Assembly (NCBI GenBank): GCA_040878325.1
Contig: JBBDMM010000002.1
Span: 35,773-99,772 of the forward strand
From: Acidimicrobiia bacterium
Lineage (GTDB): Bacteria > Actinomycetota > Acidimicrobiia > Spongiisociales > UBA11373
Direction: 5' to 3'
Length of the DNA stretch: 64,000 nucleotides
The position numbers and the translations under genes are program-made. The notes under the pieces are model-generated. The model was given only the letters and a program-made list of their open reading frames with translations, searched no databases and was not told the origin of the DNA. This document shows, in pieces, positions 9,003-17,391 of this stretch (position 1 is the first letter of the stretch; every line of letters starts with the position of its first letter).

Positions 9003-9479
9003 GTGAGTGACTACGAGATCCAGCGGATCGAGGCCGCCGAGGCGCGGCCGCTGCGGCGGGCGCTGCTCCATCCCACCCAGCCGCCCGGCGCGGTCGACTA
9101 CGAGGCCGACCATCAGCCGGTGGCACTCCATGTCGGCGCCTTCAAGGATGGGGTGCTGGTCGGAATCGCATCGGTACATCCCCAGCCGATGCCGGGATCT
9201 CACAGCACCGGGGCGGCATGGCGTGTCCGTGACATTGCCGTCGAACACGGCCACCGGGGCCGTGGAGTGGGGGCGTGGATGCTCGAGCGGTGCCTGGAGC
9301 ACGTGTCCACCAACTCAGGGGTGATCATCTGGTGCACTGCCCGAGTTGGGGCCTACGGCTTCTTCGAGCGCATGGGCTTCGCCCGATCCGGCCCTCCGAT
9401 CGAGGACCCGGCCGAGGGCCCGCAATACACCCTCTATGCCGAGGTTCCGCCGCTCGAGCGGTCCTGGAAGATCGGCTGA
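9003..9479 (+). CDS. GNAT-family N-acetyltransferase
   Basis: A 158-residue single-domain acyl-CoA-dependent acetyltransferase. The acetyl-CoA binding motif A is visible as WRVRDIAVEHGHRGRGVGAW (the R/Q-x-x-G-x-G element), followed by ARVGAYGFFERMGF, the usual motif B. The start is a GTG directly followed by SDYEIQRIEA. It is divergent from the AcnX genes. The acceptor substrate is not predictable. Confidence 0.82.
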   Translation: MSDYEIQRIEAAEARPLRRALLHPTQPPGAVDYEADHQPVALHVGAFKDGVLVGIASVHPQPMPGSHSTGAAWRVRDIAVEHGHRGRGVGAWMLERCLEHVSTNSGVIIWCTARVGAYGFFERMGFARSGPPIEDPAEGPQYTLYAEVPPLERSWKIG

Positions 9480-9524
9480 CGCCGGGCGCCGCGACGTCTC
9501 GGATTGATTCGACCAGTCGGGTTG

Positions 9525-9710
9525 TCAGCTCTTGGTGGGCTGCGGAATGCGGGCGGGCCGGGGTACCGGCTGGAAATGGGTCCAGCAGAGTTCGTTCTTG
9601 TTGTACGACGAGATCCGCGTGGTGCAGCCCTGGTGGATGCACACCCGCTGTCCCCCGTACGTCTTGCGGGGTCGGCCCCCAGTCAACTTCGAGATCGAGT
9701 GTTGGCTCAC
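9525..9710 (-). CDS. Small zinc-binding-like protein (CxxxxC...CxxH)
   Basis: A 61-residue basic protein with VCIHQGC (C-x4-C) and ELCWTH (C-x2-H) about 12 residues further on, which looks like a compact zinc site around the conserved-looking core TRISSYNKNELCWTH. The C terminus is Pro/Arg-rich (FQPVPRPARIPQ). The start is GTG at 9710. Similar short CxxxxC...LSxYNxxxxCxxH proteins occur in actinobacteria to my recollection, with no defined role; a nucleic-acid-binding role is a guess. Confidence 0.65.
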   Translation of the reverse strand: MSQHSISKLTGGRPRKTYGGQRVCIHQGCTTRISSYNKNELCWTHFQPVPRPARIPQPTKS

Positions 9711-9912
9711 GCCCTAACGATGCCATGAACCAGCAAGTTGTTCAAAGTGGCCGGAGGCGCAATGAGCAAAGGGGTGAACGGGTCCGAAGGGGTCTGGGGA
9801 CTCTTGCGGAAGGCGGAGGGCGGAAGGCCGCCCGGACGACATGGGCCGGCCGGCAGCAGAAAGCCCTCTCTTATGGCACAATTCCGCCACGGAGAAAGGA
9901 GGTGGTCCACAC

Positions 9913-9957
9913 GTGATTGACAGTATTCGCAGGACTCCGGAGGTGGTCGGGCGCTGA
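9913..9957 (+). CDS. Possible 14-codon leader peptide with extended Shine-Dalgarno
   Basis: Bases 9893-9908 (AGAAAGGAGGTGGTCC) are complementary to nearly the whole anti-Shine-Dalgarno tail of 16S rRNA, with one G-U pair. Nine bases after the AAGGAGGT core, a GTG opens a 14-residue reading frame (MIDSIRRTPEVVGR) that stops at 9955-9957, where the first of three hairpins begins. No larger plus-strand gene follows, so this may be a free-standing small transcript. Upstream, 9711-9892 shows nothing else I can support. Whether the peptide or the RNA matters is unknown. Confidence 0.35.
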   Translation: MIDSIRRTPEVVGR

Positions 9958-10055
9958 GCGGCCACGGGGTGGCCGCTCCCGGGTGCTGAACCCGGACGTG
10001 GCGACTCCAACCTGGACCACCGGAATCGGGAGGCCCGTGAGCTGGTCCCTCACGG
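9957..10055 (+). other. Cluster of three hairpins (candidate structured RNA or terminator)
   Basis: Three perfect stems follow one another: AGCGGCCAC/GTGGCCGCT (9957-9977, GGG loop), CCGGGT/ACCCGG (9979-9995, 5-base loop) and CCGTGAG/CTCACGG (10035-10055, 7-base loop). The first overlaps the stop codon of the 14-codon ORF by one base. The last reaches the 3' end of the convergent gene at 10050. Confidence 0.45.
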
Positions 10056-10889
10056 CGGCGATGACGCCGAAGTGCCTCCCGGTTCTTCATTTTCAGGGGC
10101 GTGGCGGATTCTCGCCCCCAGGTACAGGGGCACCCCCTGCCACAGCACCATCAGCGCGCCGGCGACCACCAACACCCACCCGGCGATCGGTCGCCAGCGG
10201 TCGAAATCACTCTCGGCCCTTCCCACCGTGCCGCGGGCCTCGTCCACCCCCACCCGGTATTCCTCGAAGAGGACCGCCGCCTCGGCGAACTCCGCCTGCA
10301 TCTGACCGAGGCTCGCCTCGATCTGGTCGAGGCTTTCCCGTACCGCAACCAGGTTCGTGCGCCCCTCATCGAGGAGCCGTCCCTGCTCACGCAGGCTCTC
10401 GGGAACCTCCGCCAGTGAGAGGTCCATCTGCCGGAACGCCTCACCCAGCGTCATCTCGGAGTCGAAGCCGATCCCGAATATCGCCAGTGCCTCGATGGTG
10501 CGGTCGAGCACGTCGGCGACCTCGATCAGACCCGGAAACGACCCCTGTAGCGCGTCGAAGCTGTCCGCAAGGTCTACGCCGATGACTCCGGACATGTCGG
10601 TGAGCGCCGTCTCGAAGTCGATCAGGCCGTTGCGGAAGTCGTCCATCCCCTCATCGACGGAAGCAAGGCCTTCGTCGGCGGCGGAAAGAATCGACTGGGC
10701 CGTATCGATGCCTTCGGCGGTGGACTCGAGGACGTCGGCGACGATGGCGGTGCCGTCACCAACATCGTCGGTCAGGCCCAGCACCACGAAGCCGAGCACG
10801 ACCACCGCGACCCCGACAACGATGCCGGCGATGCCGAGCGCGGTGAACCCCCACCCGAGATAGCGGCCCCCCCATTCGTTGTCAGGCAT
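10050..10889 (-). CDS. Membrane-anchored coiled-coil protein of unknown function
   Basis: A 279-residue protein with one N-terminal membrane segment (about 14-38, GIAGIVVGVAVVVLGFVVLG) and one near the C terminus (about 232-252). The long region between is helical, with repeated Asp/Glu/Leu heptad character (for example LDQIEASLGQMQAEFAEAA). With two membrane segments, the central coiled coil is probably extracytoplasmic and both ends cytoplasmic, or the reverse. No catalytic motif is seen. I do not recognise the family; the architecture recalls septum- or envelope-associated scaffolds, but that is only an impression. Confidence 0.65.
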   Translation of the reverse strand: MPDNEWGGRYLGWGFTALGIAGIVVGVAVVVLGFVVLGLTDDVGDGTAIVADVLESTAEGIDTAQSILSAADEGLASVDEGMDDFRNGLIDFETALTDMSGVIGVDLADSFDALQGSFPGLIEVADVLDRTIEALAIFGIGFDSEMTLGEAFRQMDLSLAEVPESLREQGRLLDEGRTNLVAVRESLDQIEASLGQMQAEFAEAAVLFEEYRVGVDEARGTVGRAESDFDRWRPIAGWVLVVAGALMVLWQGVPLYLGARIRHAPENEEPGGTSASSPP

Positions 10890-10928
10890 GCCTAATCGTA
10901 AGCCGCCGAGCCGCGCTCCGGGGCTCGG

Positions 10929-11915
10929 TCAGAATTGCAGCGCGGCCGCGGCCCAATGGAACCCGGCGCCGAAAGCGGTGAGGATGACCAGGTCGCCGGC
11001 GCCGATGCGGCTCTCCTCACGCGCCTGCGCCAGGGCAAGGGGCACCGATGCCGAGCCGGTGTTGCCGAAGCGATCGACGTTCACGAACATCCGATCCTCG
11101 GCCAACCCGAGCCGGGATCGCACTGCTTCGAGGATCCGCAGGTTCGCCTGGTGCGGAATCACCAGGGCCACGTCGTCCAGTGACTTGCCGATCTTCTCGA
11201 GCAGACTCTCGGTCGAGGCGGTCATCCGGCGCACGGCCTCGCGGAAGACCTCACGGCCGTTCATCACGATGTCGTGCTGGCCACCCTTCTCCGCTTCCGC
11301 GGTGGTGAAGGGGCGCCGGGTCCCCCCGGTCTCGAGGGTGAGGATCCCGGCACGGCTTCCATCGGTACCCGAATTCGCCCCGATCAGTTCGGCTTTGATG
11401 TCGCCCCGGCCGACCACGACCGCCCCGGCGGCGTCTCCGAACAGGACACAGGTGTTCCGATCCTCCCAGTCCATCAGCCGGGAGATGAGCTCGACCCCCA
11501 CCACCAACACGCGGTCGGCCCCGGTCATCACCCGCGACTTCGCCACGTCGAGCCCGAGTACGAAGCCGGCGCAGCCACTCCCTCCGAGGTCGAAGGCCGG
11601 GACCTCACGAGCGCCGAGGCGGTGCTGGAGGAATGCGGCGGTGTCCGGCGTGTACACCTCGGGGGTATCGGACGCCACGATTATCTCGTCGAGATCGGTC
11701 GCCGCCAGACCAGCATCGGCCAGCGCCTTGTCGGCGGCGGCGGCGGCGAGGTCGAGGGTCGTCTCGTCGTCGGCGGCGTAACGGCGCTCCTTGATGCCAG
11801 TGCGCTCGGTGATCCAGGCATCATCGGTATCGACGAGCTTCGACCAGTCGTCATTGGTCATGACTCGCGTGGGGGTGTACGAACCGAAACCCAGCAGACC
11901 GATGCGACTGGTCAC
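10929..11915 (-). CDS. 3-oxoacyl-ACP synthase III (KASIII) family protein
   Basis: A 328-residue FabH-type condensing enzyme; the family starts fatty acid (or related acyl) synthesis by condensing acyl-CoA with malonyl-ACP. The full catalytic triad is present: Cys115 in GGSGCAGF, His255 in IPHQANLR, Asn285 in DRFGNTGSAS. The GTG at 11915 was chosen because GAGGTG precedes it and TSRIGLLGFGSYTP is the usual N terminus; the in-frame extension to 12260 overlaps the divergent gene. No fab cluster adjoins it, so it could be the housekeeping FabH or a specialised KASIII. Confidence 0.85.
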   Translation of the reverse strand: MTSRIGLLGFGSYTPTRVMTNDDWSKLVDTDDAWITERTGIKERRYAADDETTLDLAAAAADKALADAGLAATDLDEIIVASDTPEVYTPDTAAFLQHRLGAREVPAFDLGGSGCAGFVLGLDVAKSRVMTGADRVLVVGVELISRLMDWEDRNTCVLFGDAAGAVVVGRGDIKAELIGANSGTDGSRAGILTLETGGTRRPFTTAEAEKGGQHDIVMNGREVFREAVRRMTASTESLLEKIGKSLDDVALVIPHQANLRILEAVRSRLGLAEDRMFVNVDRFGNTGSASVPLALAQAREESRIGAGDLVILTAFGAGFHWAAAALQF

Positions 11916-12036
11916 TACACCTCTTTCGGCTTCTCCTGGACACGTTACGCCGCCATCGAAGGCCGCGCGGTCCGGCGCGCGAGCACGGATTCGGAATGGC
12001 CGCGGGAGCGGGGGAGAATGTGACCCGGTCAGCCGA

Positions 12037-12564
12037 ATGGAACTCGCACTCACCTCTCTCGGGATCTTCCTCTTGCGCATCGGCGATGTGTCGATCGCCA
12101 GTGTCCGCATCGTCACGCTCATGCGCGGCCGCATCGTGCTGGCTGCAGTGCTCGGGTTCTTCGAATCGCTGTTCTGGGTGAGCGCGGCCGCGATCGTGTT
12201 CACCAACCTCGACAACCCGGTGCGTATCGTCGCGTTTGCCGCGGGATTCGCCGCCGGCACCCTGCTCGGCGGCTACATCGAGCGCTGGTTGGCGATGGGC
12301 ACCGCATTCATTCGTATCGTCGCCCCCATCGACTCGCCCGCGGTCGCCCCCGCCCTACGGGAGAGGGGGTACGCGGTCACCGTCGTCAATGCCGAGGGCC
12401 GCGACGGTGAGGTGCGAGTGACGTTCCTGGTGCTCCCCCGCCGCCAGGCAAGGCTGGCCATGGGGATCATCCACACCACCAACCCGGCGGCGTTCGTGAC
12501 CATCGAAGACATCCGGATCGCCGAGGTGGCGCGGCGATATCGCGCCAGCACGGTCAGGAAGTAG
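12037..12564 (+). CDS. UPF0316/DUF2179-type membrane protein
   Basis: A 175-residue protein with three predicted membrane helices in the first 90 residues (starting LALTSLGIFLLRIGDVSIASVR) and a C-terminal cytoplasmic domain of DUF2179 type (YAVTVVNAEGRDGEVRVTFLVLPRRQ). DUF2179 domains may bind nucleotides, and the family role is undefined. The ATG at 12037 gives the family-typical N terminus; a longer frame overlaps the divergent KASIII gene. It stands alone on the plus strand, 68 bases before the next gene. Confidence 0.78.
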   Translation: MELALTSLGIFLLRIGDVSIASVRIVTLMRGRIVLAAVLGFFESLFWVSAAAIVFTNLDNPVRIVAFAAGFAAGTLLGGYIERWLAMGTAFIRIVAPIDSPAVAPALRERGYAVTVVNAEGRDGEVRVTFLVLPRRQARLAMGIIHTTNPAAFVTIEDIRIAEVARRYRASTVRK

Positions 12565-12632
12565 CCGGCCGGCGGACGGATGCGGTCCGACTCTGGGGGT
12601 CGTAGCATCTAGCATCCACGTACAGGAGGAAC

Positions 12633-13949
12633 ATGCCGACTCGCGTCGTCATTCTCGGGGCCGCAGGCAGGGACTTTCACAACTTCAACGTCCTCTACCG
12701 CGACAACCCCGAGTTCGAGGTCATCGCATTCACCGCCACCCAGATCCCCGACATCGCCGGGCGGAAGTACCCGACTGAGCTCGCCGGCAAGCTGTACCCC
12801 AATGGGGTCGCGATCCATCCGGAGGAGGACCTGGAGAAGCTGATCACAGATCACAAGGTCGATCTCGTCGTCTTCTCCTACTCCGACGTCTCCCATGAGC
12901 ATGTGATGCACCTCGCGGCGCGCTCGGTGGCCAGCGGGGCGGCCTATCACATGCCGGGCGGCGAGACGATGCTCCACTCCAAGAAGCCCGTGATATCGGT
13001 GACTGCCGCTCGCACCGGGTCGGGGAAGAGCCAGACCAGCCGCAAGATCCGGGGAATCGTCGCTGCATCAGGCAAGACCGCTGCCGCCATCCGACACCCG
13101 ATGCCTTACGGGAACCTGGTCAAGCAGCGTCTGCAGCGGTTCGAGACCTTTGCCGACCTCGACAAGGCCGAGGCAACGATCGAAGAGCGCGAGGAGTACG
13201 AGCCCTACCTCCTCGACGGCGCGGTGGTATTCGCCGGCGCCGATTACGCGGCCATCCTCGAGGCAGCCGAGGCCGAGGCCGAGATCATCCTTTGGGATGG
13301 CGGCAACAACGACACGCCGTTCATCGCCCCGAACATCGACATCTGCGTGCTCGACCCGCATCGGGCCGGACACGAACTGCGGTACTGGCCGGGTGAGGCG
13401 AACCTGCGTCGCGCCAACGTGATCGTGATCAACAAGGTGGACTCGGCCAAGCCCGAGGACCTGGAAACCGTTCGCCGGAACATCGCGTATGCCAATCCCG
13501 ACGCCACCGTCATCGAGGCCGAATCGCAAGTGCGGGTGGACGACCCCTCGACGATCAAGGGCAAGCGGGCGCTCGTCATCGAAGACGGCCCAACCACCAC
13601 CCACGGCGACATGGGTTTTGGCGCCGGGCTCATCGCGGCGAAGCGACATGGGGCGTCCGCGATCATCGATCCGCGCAAGTACGCGGTCGGTTCGATCGCC
13701 ACGATGTTCGAGACGTACACCCACCTCGCCGACGTGTTGCCGGCGATGGGTTACGGAGACAAGCAGCGGATGGAACTCCGAGAGACGATCCACGCGGCAG
13801 CCAAGGACGCCGATGTGATCGTGATCGGAACCCCGATCGACCTCGCCCGGGTCCTCGACCTCGAGGTTCCCAGCGTCAGGGTCTTCTATGACCTGGTCGA
13901 GGTGAAGGGCCCCACCCTGGAAGAGGTGCTCAAGCCCCTGCTCGGCTGA
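12633..13949 (+). CDS. Cyclic 2,3-diphosphoglycerate synthetase-like P-loop protein
   Basis: A 438-residue cytosolic protein. The N-terminal 110 residues resemble a Rossmann-like module (RVVILGAAGRDFHNFN). A P-loop GTPase-type core follows, with TAARTGSGKSQTSRK (about 122-136), DGGNNDTPF, and NKVD (about 266-269). This matches the family annotated as cyclic 2,3-diphosphoglycerate synthetase, which in methanogens closes 2,3-DPG into the thermoprotectant cDPG. Bacterial homologues are widespread in actinobacteria and chloroflexi and have rarely been tested, so the reaction is uncertain. A strong AGGAGG lies 8 bases before the ATG. Confidence 0.75.
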   Translation: MPTRVVILGAAGRDFHNFNVLYRDNPEFEVIAFTATQIPDIAGRKYPTELAGKLYPNGVAIHPEEDLEKLITDHKVDLVVFSYSDVSHEHVMHLAARSVASGAAYHMPGGETMLHSKKPVISVTAARTGSGKSQTSRKIRGIVAASGKTAAAIRHPMPYGNLVKQRLQRFETFADLDKAEATIEEREEYEPYLLDGAVVFAGADYAAILEAAEAEAEIILWDGGNNDTPFIAPNIDICVLDPHRAGHELRYWPGEANLRRANVIVINKVDSAKPEDLETVRRNIAYANPDATVIEAESQVRVDDPSTIKGKRALVIEDGPTTTHGDMGFGAGLIAAKRHGASAIIDPRKYAVGSIATMFETYTHLADVLPAMGYGDKQRMELRETIHAAAKDADVIVIGTPIDLARVLDLEVPSVRVFYDLVEVKGPTLEEVLKPLLG

Positions 13950-14020
13950 CCTCCATCGAGGAATCGACCGGGTCGAACAACACCTGGCGGACTTCGGGCT
14001 CACCAACGTGATGCGGTGAC

Positions 14021-17000
14021 CTACTGAGCGCCGCCGACCCCCGTCGGTGGGATGATCGTGGTCACCACCGGCTCCCGCGTCGTGGTGGTCGCGTTCGGGT
14101 CGGTGGTCGTGGTGGCACCGGCGACGGTGGTGGTCGTCGTCGCCCCACCCGACACCGCCGACCGTTCCAGCGACCCGCCGATGGCGTAGACCACGCCATC
14201 GGTGCCGGTGACGAACACGACCCCGTCGAGCACGGCCACCGACGACACGATGGCGTTGCTCGTGTGCCACCTCCAGAACACCTCGCCGGCGGGATCTTCG
14301 GGGTTGAGGGCGAGGGCGAACACCGTGCCCGCGTTGTTGCCGAAGTACACCGTGTCGCCGGCGACGATCGGCGCCGACTGAATCAACGCCCCGGAGTGGA
14401 AGATCCACTCGAACGCCTCCGGGTCGTTGTTGTTCAGGTCGATCGCGACCAGGCTCGGACCGTTGGGCACGAGGAGCAGATCACCCACGATGACCGGGGT
14501 GGCCGACACCCCGCCAGTGAACTGGTAGACGAACCCACGGTTGGCCGGGCCTCGATCGCAGTCACCGAGGTTACGCGGGTACACCTGGCCCTCGGCGGTG
14601 GCTATATAGACGACGCCCCCCGAGATGATCGGGCTGTAGTCGATGTTCCCCAGAGCGGCCGACTCGCAGATCCCCTCGCCCGTTTCTGCGTTGATCAGGT
14701 ACAGGCGACCTTGTGAGCCCCTCGTCGTCACGTAGACGATGCCCTCGTGGTAGGCCGGCGCAGCACGCACCGGCCCCATCGCATCGCCTTCGAACTCGGA
14801 GAAGGTCCACTCGATCTCCCGGCTGAGCGGCAGCATGGAGATGATCTCGGCGGAGTTCGGCCGGCTCGACGCAACGATCACTCGGGAATCCACCATCACG
14901 GGAGCGCCGACGATGCTCCCGTTGGTGGGTACCTCCCAGAAGGGTCCAGTGCCGGCGACCAGCGCGTCGCGGAAATAGACGGTCCCACTGGCGTCGCCGA
15001 ACGCGATGATCGTGCGGGCACCGCCCTGGCCGCCGACTCCCCCCTCGGCCACCCCGCCCACCGCGGGGGTGGCCCGCAGGGCGTCACCGGCCGAGAAGTT
15101 CCACAGCTCCGAGCCGTCGGTCATGTCGAGGGCATACAGCGTGTTGTCAGAACTGGCGATGAACGTCCATTGTCCGAAGGTGATGGGCGAAGCCACGATC
15201 GGATCGGCGGTGGGGAAGGTCCAGTAGGCACCTTCCGCAGTACCGACCCCTCTGGCCGCCGGGCTGACCCCGGATCGACCGTTGTCGACGCCGTAGATCC
15301 AGCTGCCGAGGAACCGATTCTCCGGCGCGGCGAGACGGCGGTCCTCGAGTGCAAGCGTGGTCGTGGTCGTAGTGCCTTCGGTGGTCGAAGCCGCCTCCGG
15401 AGTCGTCGACTCGGGGGCAAAGAGGGTCACCATCGTGAAACTGACGGCACCGGCCAGCGCGACTACCGCCGCAGCCGTGGTGATTCGCCGGGCCCACGAC
15501 GTCACCTGACGCCGGCGCACCAGGCCCTGGGCGCGACGTTGGGCAGGGCTGAGCACCTCGTATCCGGCCAGTCCCGCCTCCGTCACGACCTGGGCCCACT
15601 GGGCGGTGAGGGTGTCGGCCGCGGCCTGGTCGTCGACGACCTCCACGCGCAGAGCGGCAGCGACATGAGGCAGTGAGGTCCACTCGTTTGCCCAAGACTC
15701 GGGCAAGTGGTGCATAACCCCTTGGGCGGCAAAGGCGACCGCCTGGCCACCGGGGTCGGACCACAGCGAAGCGGCATCGGCGGCCCGGATGGCCACCGTC
15801 GGCAGTCCCAGGTCGATGGCCAGGCCCGCAGCGGAGAGGGCGAGCTCGGGATCCTTCTCCCGCTTCGAGCGCTCGATCATCAGCTCGACGGACGGGAGGT
15901 TCCACCTTGCCTGGAGCAACTCGTCGGTCAGATCTTCGACGGCCTTCTTCGGCCACGGCGCATCCTTCGGCAGGGCGAGAAGTCGGACGACCTCGATCTC
16001 CTTGCGCAGCCGAAGACCGTCGACACCTTCAGGGGTCACTGCCAGGGCGGCACCGGCTTCGGCGGACGCCTCGTCGAGTCGCCCGAGCCCGGTGAGCGCC
16101 CGAGCGCGGAGAATCCTGGCGCGGTTCTCCCACGCGGGAAGGTCAGACAAGGCGTACTGCAGGACCCGGTCGGCAGACCCCAAGGCCTCCTCGCACCTCT
16201 CGAAGTACAAGGCTCCTTCGGCGCGGGCGATCGCGGCGAGGAACGAGATGACCGGGGCGCCCAAGTCGTAAGCGGACGCCTCGGCGCGCCCTACTGCTTC
16301 CAATGCCCCCTTGGGGTGCCCTGAGGCAAAAGCGGCTCTCGCCCAGTAGACCTCTTTGTCGGCGTGGGAAAAGGGTCCTTCGAGTTCGAGGGCCTCGCCG
16401 CGGAGCCGGTCGAAGCTGGTCTCGGCGTCTCGTGCCTCGCCACGATCGAGCTGGACCCAAGCGCGATTGACACGCCCGGTGAACCGCTGGCTCTCATTCC
16501 CATACTTGGTCAGGATTTCGAGTCCGGTCTCGAGGACCCGGTCCGACTCGCGGGGGAAACCGATGCGGCTCAGTACTCGACCGCGCAAGGTGAGCATCGA
16601 CCCCGCCTCGGCGGGGGTGCCGGCGGCCCACGCCTCGCCCTCGCCCAGGGCGGCGTAGGTCTCGGCGCGCTGGGACTCCTGGAGGTCGTCGGCAACCACC
16701 GTCGTAAAGCGCAGAGCATCCACTCGCTCCAGTCCTTCGAGCCAGCGGACGGCCAACTCGAGGTCTTGCATGGCATCGTGCGAGCGTCCGGTGGAACGAA
16801 GATGCCGGGCGCGGATGAGGTGGAGCTTCCCCTGAGTAGGCCGATCGAGCCCGGGGGCGTGTCCTTGGGCATCGAGTGCAAGGCCCGCCAGGTCGGCAGC
16901 CGCCCGCGGATCGGCGCCCGCAGCCAGCGCCGCAGAGGCGAGGGGATCGCGCGCCTCCTGCCAGCGTCCGCCGGTCGCATACAAGCGGCCGATGTCGGCC

Positions 17001-17275
17001 GGGCTACCCCCGCGGGCCGCGATCACTTCGGCAAGGGACGCCGCCAGTTGGCCGTCGCGAACCGCTGATGCATCGCTGTCGTCGGCCTGCGAGCCAGGGG
17101 CGAATCCGCCGTCACGGAATTCGAGCTGTTCGCTGGCTACCAGAAGCTCACCCTCATCGACGATCGAACCAACTTCGACGCCGAGTGCCGCCGCCGCTTC
17201 TTCGGGTCTCAACGGGCGGGGTGAGAGGCGCGCGAGCGCCCTCAGGTCACGACTGACATTGGCCAACTTGCCCAC
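14021..17275 (-). CDS. Large TPR-like / membrane / PQQ-type beta-propeller protein
   Basis: This 1084-residue protein has three parts. Residues 1 to about 580 form a helical repeat (TPR-like) cytoplasmic domain with an initial winged-helix-like segment (LRPEEAAAALGVEVGSIVDE). A single membrane helix lies near 600-620 (AAAVVALAGAVSFTMVTLF), followed by a Thr-rich linker. From about 650 to 1045 there are PQQ-quinoprotein-like blades (ALDMTDGSELWNFSAGD, YLINAETGEGIC, VYFGNNAGTVFAL) that should lie outside the membrane. A low-complexity Thr tail ends the chain. The propeller presumably senses or binds something outside and couples it to the TPR half. No ligand is identifiable. Confidence 0.75.
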   Translation of the reverse strand: MGKLANVSRDLRALARLSPRPLRPEEAAAALGVEVGSIVDEGELLVASEQLEFRDGGFAPGSQADDSDASAVRDGQLAASLAEVIAARGGSPADIGRLYATGGRWQEARDPLASAALAAGADPRAAADLAGLALDAQGHAPGLDRPTQGKLHLIRARHLRSTGRSHDAMQDLELAVRWLEGLERVDALRFTTVVADDLQESQRAETYAALGEGEAWAAGTPAEAGSMLTLRGRVLSRIGFPRESDRVLETGLEILTKYGNESQRFTGRVNRAWVQLDRGEARDAETSFDRLRGEALELEGPFSHADKEVYWARAAFASGHPKGALEAVGRAEASAYDLGAPVISFLAAIARAEGALYFERCEEALGSADRVLQYALSDLPAWENRARILRARALTGLGRLDEASAEAGAALAVTPEGVDGLRLRKEIEVVRLLALPKDAPWPKKAVEDLTDELLQARWNLPSVELMIERSKREKDPELALSAAGLAIDLGLPTVAIRAADAASLWSDPGGQAVAFAAQGVMHHLPESWANEWTSLPHVAAALRVEVVDDQAAADTLTAQWAQVVTEAGLAGYEVLSPAQRRAQGLVRRRQVTSWARRITTAAAVVALAGAVSFTMVTLFAPESTTPEAASTTEGTTTTTTLALEDRRLAAPENRFLGSWIYGVDNGRSGVSPAARGVGTAEGAYWTFPTADPIVASPITFGQWTFIASSDNTLYALDMTDGSELWNFSAGDALRATPAVGGVAEGGVGGQGGARTIIAFGDASGTVYFRDALVAGTGPFWEVPTNGSIVGAPVMVDSRVIVASSRPNSAEIISMLPLSREIEWTFSEFEGDAMGPVRAAPAYHEGIVYVTTRGSQGRLYLINAETGEGICESAALGNIDYSPIISGGVVYIATAEGQVYPRNLGDCDRGPANRGFVYQFTGGVSATPVIVGDLLLVPNGPSLVAIDLNNNDPEAFEWIFHSGALIQSAPIVAGDTVYFGNNAGTVFALALNPEDPAGEVFWRWHTSNAIVSSVAVLDGVVFVTGTDGVVYAIGGSLERSAVSGGATTTTTVAGATTTTDPNATTTTREPVVTTIIPPTGVGGAQ

Positions 17276-17349
17276 CCCTTTGGTCCGAGAGGCTCACGAC
17301 GATCATGGGGACATTACTGATTCGCCGGCCTCGCTGGAGCGGGCGCGAT

Positions 17350-17377
17350 GAAGGGGCGGGGATAAGCCCGCCCCTTC
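17350..17377 (-). terminator. Hairpin downstream of the sigma/anti-sigma pair
   Basis: An 11-bp perfect stem (GAAGGGGCGGG / CCCGCCCCTTC) with a 6-base loop lies 15 bases beyond the stop of the minus-strand gene at 17392. It separates that operon from the large propeller gene. Confidence 0.75.
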
Positions 17378-17391
17378 AATCAGCCTTGGGT

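Noticed and set aside
9714-10090. Two overlapping minus-strand frames between the small zinc protein and the coiled-coil gene
   Set aside because: They overlap each other in different frames, are Pro/Arg-rich and cross the hairpin cluster; no ribosome-binding site.
13068-14408. 446-residue minus-strand frame opposite the cDPG-synthetase-like gene
   Set aside because: Antisense shadow; His/Arg-rich composition and overlap with two strong genes.
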